Positions 56,485 to 64,000 of a stretch of DNA of 64,000 bases are shown in pieces. Origin of the DNA: Tenebrio molitor (taxonomy: Eukaryota; Arthropoda; Insecta; Coleoptera; Tenebrionidae). A program made the translations under genes and the position numbers. The notes below the pieces were generated by a model. That model had not been told where the DNA came from and ran no database searches. It saw only the letters and a list, made by a program, of their open reading frames with translations. The stretch covers positions 15,686,001 through 15,750,000 of the forward strand of contig NC_091048.1 of the NCBI RefSeq assembly GCF_963966145.1, in the 5' to 3' direction. Numbering within the stretch: the stretch's first letter is position 1; every line of letters starts with the position of its first letter.

Positions 56485-57240
56485 ATGGAACGAAGGAACT
56501 TAAATAATCTTCATTTATCTGAGCTGTTTAATATTGCAAAATCATTAGACATCAAATATATTAGAAAATATAATAAAGCAGACTTAATAAAAGCTATTAT
56601 TAAAGCTGAAGAGCGATTACATAAGGACATAAAAAATGAAAAAAAATCAAATATGCATTTTTTGCGAAATTCAGAAATATTTTCATTTGATGATGATTGA
56701 TGATTTATTTGCTAAACCAAAGAAAAAGAGAATTAAGAAAATCAAGTGTGACATATGTGGAAAATATATCAAAAGCACCCGAATGCAGCTACATAAAGAG
56801 AAAGAAAACAAAAAGAACCTAAAAACATTTCAGTTTGATGAGGATATATTTGCTAAACCGAAGAAAATTAGAGTAAAGAGGATCAAATGTGATATGTGTG
56901 GAACATAATATGTCGAGGAAACTCGAATACATTTGCATAAATTAAAACATTATTTGAATAGTCGTCGTTTGCTCGAATTACGTAATATGGCAAAATCTTT
57001 GGGTATAAGATACATTAAAAGATACAATAAGACAGAATTGATAAACGAGATTATTAATGCTGAAGAGCAATTAAAAATAAAAAGAGAAAACAAGAAGAGC
57101 TTGGAAATATTTCCGTTTAATGATGCCATATTTTCTAAACCGAAAAAAGAATGAGTAAAAAAGATCAAGTGTGATGAATGTGGAAAATATATTAAGGAAA
57201 GTCGGATGCAGTTGCATTAAGCAAGACATAATCCAGAGTC
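56485..57240 (+). pseudogene. Duplicated Rho-N/SAP-like helix plus C2H2 zinc-finger units
   Basis: Two tandem copies of the same module: a 35-residue helical unit (LHLSELFNIAKSLDIKYIRK; second copy RRLLELRNMAKSLGIRYIKR) that looks like a Rho-N/SAP nucleic-acid-binding fold, then a linker with FAKPKK and a C2H2-like finger (KCDICGKYIKSTRMQLHK). The frame shifts after 56697 and stops occur near 56906, 57152 and 57219. Such Rho-N/finger modules sit upstream of or at the start of the polymerase in Maverick-type elements. Confidence 0.7.
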
Positions 57241-57457
57241 AGATTTTATTTTAGTTCAGGTTGCTTTTAAGGGAAGATTATTAACGTATCAACATAATAA
57301 TCTAGAAGAAGGTATAGATATAGAAACATATATGGATATGATAAATTTATTCTCATTTTGAATCTATTCTGAAACCTATTCATACATGCAAACCAAATCC
57401 TGAAACATCATATACTCATAAAACACAATTTCATATTCCATGTGGTTATGGATTATA
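57240..57457 (+). pseudogene. N-terminal polymerase B remnant of the Maverick/Polinton
   Basis: Reads FILVQVAFKGRLLTYQHNNL, then degenerates; this type of segment (AFKGRLLTY) is found near the N-terminus of Maverick-type DNA polymerases. Cut by the MITE starting at 57458. Confidence 0.55.
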
Positions 57458-57957
57458 CACTCACCGGCAGAAAAAGCGGAACACCATTATTATTTAAAAA
57501 TCTATCGTCGCGGTATGTGGTTGCTCTTTTTCAATCAGTCTTTTGAAACCTTCTAACAGCTCGGTGACGACAAGCAAGAGGAGCCTCAATAGCATTAGCT
57601 GCATAACGGAAACAACAACAGTCTTCAACCAAAGCTACTGCTCTGGCAATATTTACACCAGCTAGAGACATTTTTTACGTTCTGCACTTAAATTCGAAGT
57701 TAACAACAATAAAAAATTACAAAAGTTATAAAAATCTAACCAGGTTGCTTGATTATTATAAAAATAGTAAATTTAAGAAAAGAAGGTTTTTAAGCAAAAA
57801 ATTTGTTTTTATGCGAAATTGCTAATAAAATAGCCTACGCTAATGTTCAAGGTTATGTTTGCTATCATCGCCTCCTGGTCAAAATACATCAAAATAGGTA
57901 TTATGGGAATAATTTGTTGTTGACTAATTAGTGTTCCGTTTTTTTTGCCGGTGGGTG
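57458..57957. mobile_element. TA-flanked MITE (500 bp) in the Maverick remnant
   Basis: Ends CACTCACCGGCAGAAAAAGC and GTTTTTTTTGCCGGTGGGTG, TA on both sides. Confidence 0.83.
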
Positions 57958-57960
57958 TAT

Positions 57961-58345
57961 ATTAAGAGTGCACGAGTCCCAGGTGTAGAAAACGACCCGT
58001 AGGGGAGTTTTCTATGGGACGAGTGCGCCAATATGAAACCAGTTTTTTTGTTATTTTTTAGAATTTGCACCCTTGTTTTAATTTTTAAACAAAAAAAATT
58101 AATTTTCAAATTCTAGGGAATTTCGTATTAATTGGTAATTCAAGGTAACGGATGCAACTACATCTGCAACAGATGTTAAAAAGTACAGTTTGAACATTAA
58201 TATTGGAAGTTTTTTGGTGAAATACACTGAAATATTGATAAAAATTTCATTAAAGTACAGTGTACTTTTATAAAGCCATAAACGACTCCTACTGACTGAC
58301 GTTTATAGATGTATTATAAACGCAAATTCTAAAAAGAAAATAAAC
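57961..58345 (+). mobile_element. Palindrome plus inverted module inserted in the Maverick remnant
   Basis: Arms TGCACGAGTCCCAGG.../...GGGACGAGTGCGCC (57968-58034), then a module bounded by TTTTTTAGAATTTGC (58047) and GCAAATTCTAAAAAG (58324). Same two-part layout as 59702-60127. A partial relative (ACACGAGTCCCAGGTGTAG) is at 17198-17217. Confidence 0.5.
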
Positions 58346-59011
58346 CCATAAAAGTTATCGAACTAGAAGAATATAAGAAAACAAAAATATGTTATCTTTG
58401 TGAAAATGTGTTTTCAATAGAAAACCCAAAAGTAAGAGATCACGATCATTATACTGGAAAATATATACAGAGCTGCTTGTAGAAACTGCAATTTGAAATA
58501 TAAACAACCATTGTTCATTCCAATTTTATTTCATAATTTAAGTTCTTACGATTGTCATTTGTTTATTAAAAATCTAGGAGAAAATAAAAGTCAATTGAAA
58601 TTAATACCTAATAACGAAGAGTAATATATTTCCTTCAGTAAAATTTTAAGAATGGATGATAATGGATAATTATATCGAATTGAGATTTATCGATTCACTT
58701 AGATTTTTAGCAAGTAGTCTAGCCAATTTGTCATCTAATCTAGAATCAAGTTAAGTTAAGAGAAATCATTAAGTACTTTTTAAATCATGAATTAGATGTG
58801 ATTCTTTTGAGAAATTTTCTGAAACAAAACTCCCATCAATAGATACATTTTATTCTTTGCTTACAAAAGAAGGAATTTCTCAAGAAGAATTCAAACATGC
58901 GGTGAAAGTATGGAAATATTTTTAAATTAAAAACTTAGGTGAATGGCATGATTTATATTTAAAACTAGATGTTTTGCTGTTAACTGATGTATTTGAAAAT
59001 TTTAGAGACTA

Positions 59012-59070
59012 AGTGCTTATTCACAATGGACATAAGACATAAGAAATACATAAGAGATACCTAAGGATAC
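59012..59070 (+). repeat. Truncated left end of the AGTGCTTATTCAC MITE in the Maverick polymerase
   Basis: AGTGCTTATTCACAATGGAC and the next 36 bases equal 6002-6054; no right end follows. It replaces part of the polymerase coding sequence. Confidence 0.8.
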
Positions 59071-59398
59071 CTTATGTTTGGAAAAAAGTTATGGACTGCA
59101 CCTGTTTGGTATTAGCTTGTTGGTATTAGCGGGGTTAGCTTGGAACTGTATGCTCAAATATACTTCAGTGGAGTTGGAATTATTAACTGATTATGAAATG
59201 TATTTGTTTTTTGAAAACGGAATTAGAGGAGGTATTTCACAGTGCAGTAACAAGTAGATGAAAATACTCAGATTATCTATACAGGGTGTCCCAAAAATGG
59301 CGTACAAACTACTTACTACCTTATCGAGGACGCTTAAATGTACATGAAAAAAATATGGAAAAAATGTTTCCGACAAAAAAATCAATTATTTTTATTAT

Positions 59399-59630
59399 TA
59401 AAAATTTGTTACACAATCTAGGACTGGTTTACAAATCTATGAGGGGCATGGTGACCAACTCAATAGACCGGGACCAATGGCTTAACGTGACTTCCGAATC
59501 ACGAGACAGAATATAGCCTTTTTTTTTTTAATTATTTTAAATTTCACCCTGAGTCGGAATCGTACCCGCGACCCTCGCGTCCCTGAGCCGAAACGGACTC
59601 CCTTAGGCTATATTCTGCCTAATTAATTAA
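59399..59630 (-). mobile_element. tRNA-derived SINE-like insertion
   Basis: Defined by comparison with the 53690 MITE copy, which runs on without it. On the minus strand it opens with a tRNA-like head with a B-box-like GGGTACGATTCCGACT (about 59548-59563), then a body containing GTGATTCGGAAGTCACGTTA and GCCATTGGTCCCGG, ending in an AT-rich tail. The head-body-tail order fits a Pol III SINE; the A box is weak. Confidence 0.6.
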
Positions 59631-59701
59631 TTAACGATAATACAATGTAAACAATGATATATTTATACATCATTACCTTGCAATGTTACCGTAGAGAATT
59701 T

Positions 59702-60127
59702 AATAGTTATTTTTATATTAAGTGCGTGAAGAGAGTGTTTTTTGTGCATGAAAAGGTCTTTTACGCCGAGACGAAGGTCGAGGCAGTATAAGCCTTTGAA
59801 TGCACAAAAACATCTTCACGCACGAAATATAAACAATATTTTTTCTATAATTGATTCAAAAAATTGAAATTAAAAATTCAAATTTTTGAAGGAACTCTGA
59901 AGTTTCAATGCAGTGACCATGTTGCTAGGTAACTAATAAAATACAGTGCGTGAAGTGAAACACAGAAATAGTCGTATGCGTGAAATCGCATTTCACACAC
60001 TGTTTTGTATGGTTTCTATGGTTTCGATCTTACTAACAATGCAAAAAGAAATACACGTTAGAAAATGACCCACTTCAGGCACCGATAACTATGCGTGAAT
60101 TTCAATTTTTTGAATCAATAATAGAAA
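59702..60127 (+). mobile_element. Palindromic element, copy with known boundaries (426 bp)
   Basis: Inserted in the MITE at a site intact in the 20466 and 53690 copies (GATTTA|AAATAATTTTTT). Begins AATAGTTATTTTTATATTAA, then a palindrome with arms GCGTGAAGA.../...TCTTCACGC (59718-59825), the conserved ACAATATTTTTTC run, and a second module bounded by inverted TTGATTCAAAAAATTGAA (59850 and 60098). No ORF. Family unknown. Confidence 0.75.
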
Positions 60128-61749
60128 AAATAATTTTTTCGATTTCCAAAACTTCAAAATTCTCTATTATGCAGGATTAGATACTGATAGTGAGTGATCT
60201 TGTACTTTGTGATAATATGTACGATTAGACGTAGCTGTCATGACAGTTTCATACATATATTTCAAAATAATTGACCTGTTAAGTGCCACATTCAAAGACC
60301 GTCAAATCAGAAAATAAGCCCAATAGAATTTTTTTAACATTTTTCTGGCGTTTACGGTAATCTCTTCTACACCGTAGTGCACCGTTAGTACGCCATTTTT
60401 GGGACACCCTGTATAGATGCTAATAATCTATATGGATAGGCTTTATCTCAGAAATTACCAGAAAAAGACGTTAAATGGTTGATTTGTGATGAAATTAAAA
60501 ATGTTGACGGTATATTGTTATCAGATAATGATACGGGTTATGTTTTAGAAGTTGATTTAGCATTCCCTGTAGACTTGGCTATTCATAACAAATTCAATGA
60601 CTTGCCTTTGACTCCGGAAAATAGAATTCCTCCGGGCGGAAAAGTAGAAAAACTGCTTTGTCATTTCTATGATAAGAAAAATTATATAATTCATTACAAA
60701 ACATTAAAACTTTACAAAAGCTTAGATATTAGAATAACAAAGGTTCACAGAGGTATAAAATTTACTCAGTTAAATTTCATAGCACCATATGTAAAATTTA
60801 ATACTGAACAAAGACAAAAGGCGAAAAATGATTTTGAAAAAGATTTCTGGAAATTAATGGTTAATGCCCCATATGGTAAGTCTATGCAATCTGTCAGAAA
60901 CCAACAAAATATTAAATTATATTGTGATGAAGAAAAATTACAAAAAGCGATAAACAAACCTAATTTTAAACACAGAACTATACTTAATAAGCACCTGGCA
61001 GCATAATTATAAAACCAAAGTATTGTTTAATAAACCAATTTACATTGGGCAAGCTGTATTAGATTTATCAAAATTGTTAATGTATAGCTTCCATTACAAT
61101 GTAATTAAAAAAGAATTTAATGAAAACATAAAACTTCTTTATGGAGATACCGATAGTTTTGTATATGAGATTAAAAAGGCCGATTTTTATGAATTTATGA
61201 AAAACAATTCCGACTATTTTGATATATCTGATTATCCAAAGGACCATCCATTCTATTCAGATAAAAATAAGAAAGTAATAGGAAAATTTAAATATGAATT
61301 GAACGGTATTAAGATATTAGAGTATATAGGTTTAAGATCAAAAATGTACAGTTACAGAACCGAAAATTCTGTTTCGAAAAAATTAAAAGGTATCAAGAAA
61401 GCAGTATTGAAAAAAGAAATAAGTTTTCAAGATTACAAAAATTGCTTGTTTAATCAAAAAGAATACTTTCATAGACAGAAAGTGATCCTGATCAGGAGTC
61501 ATAAACATGATATTTTTACTGAAGAAGTAAAGAAAAAGTCTCTAATTTGGAAAGATGATAAAAGACATCTTTTGCCCAATTCTACAGATACATTAGCATA
61601 TGGACACGTATTAGTATCATCATAGGTACGTTCATGGACATTGTTGAATAAATCGCTATTTTTTATTAGTGTTGAAATAATAAATTAAGAAAACAATAAT
61701 AATAATTACGATAATAAAGAAATAATAAGAACAAAAATAATAATTTTTA

Positions 61750-62056
61750 ATTGATTAACTTGTTGAACAAGACTTGAAAACGTTTTTCGAAATTTTGGAT
61801 ATTCTGCATTGAATATATTTAAATTCTTTCCATTTAATTTACAATTTTTGAGTCTTTTCATTTATTGTTCTCATATTTTTAGTATGTCTCAAATATTTTC
61901 AGTTCTTTTCTTTACATCATCGATGTTTGATGGTATTACTACTGTTTTGTTTCTTAATTCTGCTAATTTCTTAGCATCATAATTACTATAGTTGTCTAAC
62001 TTATATTCCAATTCATCTATTTTATTATTAGCGGACTCTAGTTCACAGTCAGTCAT
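61750..62056 (-). pseudogene. Minus-strand coiled-coil ORF fragment next to the Maverick remnant
   Basis: On the minus strand an ATG at 62056-62054 opens MTDCELESANNKIDELEYKL and continues about 55 codons (LAELRNKTVVIPSNIDDVKK) before stops near 61900. It has coiled-coil character. It sits head-to-head against the polymerase, as oppositely oriented gene blocks do in Mavericks; identity unknown. Confidence 0.45.
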
Positions 62057-63679
62057 AATTAATTGTTCAATCTACAACTTCTTGTTTGAAACCAACTATT
62101 TTTGCTCCATCTTTTAATCTGTCTATTTCAGTAATATGTAATAGGTTTTAAATCTTTTTTCCATTTTTCTTACTCATCGTTGGGAATGTATGAAACTAGT
62201 TTGTCCATTTGCATTTATGACTGAAAAGTTTCTAAAGATATACTAATTAATTCATCTGCTTGTTCATCTAAAGTTATATTTTTATGACTACCTGCTTTAT
62301 GTTCTACATTATCGAATAATTTTTTATTTTTAACTTACCCGACGGGTAAGTTATTGTGATCGGTCAAAAATTTCGAATTGCTCATTTCATCAGATCTTTA
62401 CGTTTTGAGGTCCCCTGAACACGTTTATGAAGTTTTTAGAATGATGTCTGTCTGTGCGTCTGTGCGTCTGTCTGTCCCACTTTTGGTTCTCCCACGATTA
62501 CTCAAAAATTTGACCAACACAAACTCGTGGTCTCTCGAGTTGAAAAGCTTTTGGTGTCAATCGGACCACAGGGGGTGGAAGAGGGTCGCAAAAATAATAA
62601 GGGAACATAAAAATTTGACTTTACCGTTTGAAAGGGCATGTGTTTTTATGTCGGAAACGATGTTTACCATTTGCGGATTTTTCCAATATGGCGGACTTAT
62701 AATAGTATACAGGCTGTTTGATAAAAAACGCCTCAACCCATAACTTTTTTATTTATTACCCGATTTCAATGAACAAAAAAACCAAAGATATGGTTTTTCA
62801 TGCGCTACAAAACAGCTATAAAATATATTTTTTTGGTGTTATCTTCAATAGCTAACGATAGTCAACTTTTTTTTTTTTAAATGGGCACATCTAGTTTTTT
62901 TAGGCTCAGTCTGGTAAGGTTTTTTTTCTGAATCTAATGATGTATTGAAAGTTATCATCTGGCCCATAGATAACTGAAAAAAAAAAAAATTTTTTGTGGT
63001 TCAGCTTATTATGAAAAAGAATTGGAATACAAAGTGCGGTAAATGTCATCCAAACGTCAACTTAGAAATTTTCATCTGCTTTTTTAAACTTTTTTTATTT
63101 AAGTATAAAATAACAACATTGCCAGTCATGCAGGATAGCAGTCATTTGACTATTATTGTATGTTCGACTGTAATAAAAATTGCAATTAGTCAAAAACAAA
63201 AATTTAATAGAAAAATAATAATAATAATAATTCATGTTTTAAATTATAATTTTTTTTTATAATTCATGTTTTCCAAGAAAATAATAATAAAACACCTCAA
63301 GATTGCACCTGAAAATTTTCAAACTGATACTTGACATTTGTTGCTATTTATATTCCAATTGTTTTTCACGGCTTACTTGAAAATTTTATAATAAACCGAA
63401 CCACAATTAAAAATTGTTTGTTCAATCCTGTTATCGAAACTTGTCGTTTCTCACTGGGATACAAAACGAGAAAGTACTTATTTTGCTCACTCATATTGTT
63501 TGCTATGACAACGTGAGGTAAAAGTGTGAGGTAAAACCATTTGCCCACTCATTTACCCCACTCAAAGAAGAATCTTTCGTTTAGAATTGCTCAACATGTT
63601 TATTCAAAAGTTCTAATAAATCCGAAATTGACAATCTATATTGTGATAATAATATCACTTTAAAATAAATATCACTTAC
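62057..63679. other. Region right of the Maverick remnant
   Basis: 62378-62743 has a 121-codon plus-strand ORF (VCASVRLSVPLLVL) over a simple GTCTGTCTGTGCGTCTGT-type run and is probably a repeat; 62700-62960 looks like a transposon end; the remainder is AT-rich. Confidence 0.4.
62700..62960. repeat. Possible DNA-transposon end
   Basis: TACAGGCTGTTTGATAAAAA opens a stretch typical of TA-target transposon ends; no opposite end was found in the window. Confidence 0.35.
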
Positions 63680-63880
63680 TTGCTAATATCTACTTTTTCA
63701 TGAACGAATAAGGTCGACTTTAACATTGAATACGTAGACCACAAAGAAGGGGGCGCCAATTTTCCCATTAATCCATTAAAATAAGTCAGTATTACTTCCT
63801 CCGTTATAACATCAACATTTTTCTTTCTCATCCAGTCACGAATTTTTCCAACACTTTCAAATATCTTTCTTTAAATCCGA
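63680..63880 (-). pseudogene. Exon-like tyrosine-recombinase N-terminal fragment
   Basis: The minus strand reads KIFESVGKIRDWMRKKNVDV then TEEVILTYFNGL, SLWSTYSMLKSTLF and VDISK, followed directly by the donor GTAAGT. The layout fits the N-terminal SAM-like domain of insect tyrosine-recombinase-like proteins. A frame break lies upstream near 63880, and no following exon was recognised at lower coordinates, so it may be a single exon of a broken gene. Confidence 0.5.
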
Positions 63881-64000
63881 CACACGCGTGGGTGAATCTT
63901 TTAGTTTCTCCACTCGTACTGTAATATACTATTAATTTTTTTTTCAATTAGCTAGGGACCACATGATAACTTTTAATACATCATTTCATTAGATTCAGAA

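Larger units (their letters stand above)
59282..60411. mobile_element. TA-flanked MITE (CAGGGTGTCCC ends) with a SINE and a palindromic element inside
   Basis: Ends CAGGGTGTCCCAAAAATGGC and its reverse complement, TA on both sides, inserted in the Maverick polymerase just before DANNLYG. Related copies are at 20466-20958 and 53690-54000. Compared with them, this copy carries two extra blocks, 59399-59630 (SINE-like) and 59702-60127 (palindromic element). Confidence 0.88.
58346..61625 (+). pseudogene. Maverick/Polinton HNH-endonuclease-like and family B DNA polymerase remnant
   Basis: 58350-58500 reads an endonuclease VII/HNH-like segment (KVRDHDHYTGKY, then a Cys-rich part). 58500-58990 has exonuclease-like features with several stops. 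After the insertions, polymerase sequence resumes at 59140 (VELELLTDYEMYLFF; GIRGGISQCSNK) and 60415 (motif A-like DANNLYG). The uninterrupted ORF 60479-61006 includes the motif B-like VNAPYGKSMQS; a shift near 61000 leads into 61023-61625 with the catalytic motif C YGDTDS. Protein-primed polymerases of this type replicate Maverick/Polinton DNA. Insertions, stops and shifts show the gene is dead. Confidence 0.85.
56281..62056 (+). mobile_element. Decayed Maverick/Polinton-type element, split by later insertions
   Basis: A run of mostly plus-strand coding remnants: a zinc-ribbon ORF, Rho-N/zinc-finger ORFs, the start of a polymerase ORF, an HNH endonuclease-like segment and a protein-primed family B DNA polymerase, followed by a minus-strand coiled-coil fragment. 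This set is known from Maverick/Polinton elements. It is split by a MITE (57458-57957), a palindromic element (about 57961-58345), a truncated MITE end (59012-59070) and a 1.13-kb MITE complex (59282-60411). No terminal inverted repeats, capsid or integrase gene were found in the window. Stops and frameshifts throughout mark it as an old copy. Confidence 0.85.

Noticed and set aside
62378..62743. 121-codon ORF with VCASVRLSV
   Set aside because: Derives from a GTCTGTCTGTGCGTCTGT-type repeat common in invertebrate genomes; no domain seen.
1..64000. CRISPR arrays, bacterial operons, riboswitches
   Set aside because: Splice sites, tRNA-Ala Pol III genes and TE types show a eukaryotic nuclear genome; the regular tRNA array is not a CRISPR.

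Overview
The window is a piece of an insect nuclear genome, AT-rich, intron-containing and loaded with transposable elements. The order is not certain; the pickpocket-type channel and the dense load of TA-target mini-transposons fit an insect such as a beetle. No bacterial-style operons or CRISPR arrays are seen. Three host protein genes can be supported. A complete nine-exon DEG/ENaC (pickpocket) sodium channel gene lies at 7.47-9.67 kb (+). A novel-type protein kinase C (PKC delta class) lies on the minus strand, with twelve exons from the pseudosubstrate to the stop codon between 45.6 and 10.1 kb; its N-terminal exons are not visible. The two genes converge tail to tail, 0.47 kb apart. A third gene, one intronless 1263-codon Lys/Glu-rich ORF at 32.5-36.3 kb (-), sits inside the 13.2-kb PKC intron on the same strand. 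Nine tRNA-Ala(AGC) genes, all minus strand, sit in the 18-kb PKC intron in two clusters (14.7-15.1 and 19.6-20.4 kb).

Almost everything else is mobile DNA. From left to right: 0.4-7.4 kb holds MITEs, a mariner-type transposase remnant and large palindromic elements; 10-13 kb is PKC introns with two palindromic elements; 13.6-31.6 kb is the big PKC intron with tRNA clusters, a pile-up of TA-flanked MITEs at 15.3-16.8 kb, a 783-bp fold-back element, a Tc1 remnant split by a nest of elements rich in GTTAACGTTA, and a 5'-truncated non-LTR retrotransposon; 31.7-44.9 kb holds the nested gene plus more MITEs; 46.6-49.6 kb is an internally deleted Ty3/Gypsy-type element with near-identical 150-bp LTRs; 49.6-52.0 kb is a Tc1 element with perfect terminal inverted repeats, carrying two MITEs side by side; 52.6-56.1 kb is MITEs; 56.3-62.1 kb is a decayed Maverick/Polinton (zinc-ribbon ORF, Rho-N/zinc-finger ORFs, HNH endonuclease-like segment, protein-primed DNA polymerase B) broken up by at least four later insertions; 63.7-63.9 kb has an exon-like tyrosine-recombinase fragment.

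The most unusual pattern is a dispersed family of at least eleven elements that share short ends (AATAGTTATTT on one side, an ACAATATTTTTT-like run on the other) but enclose long palindromes whose sequence differs from copy to copy. One copy (59.70-60.13 kb) sits inside a MITE whose other copies lack it, giving an empty-site/filled-site comparison that fixes its boundaries. The second notable pattern is the tRNA-Ala array, where three spacer types recur in a fixed order, so the array grew as a three-gene unit. Exon boundaries were placed by hand from GT/AG sites, reading-frame continuity and family motifs; no alignment or database search was run.
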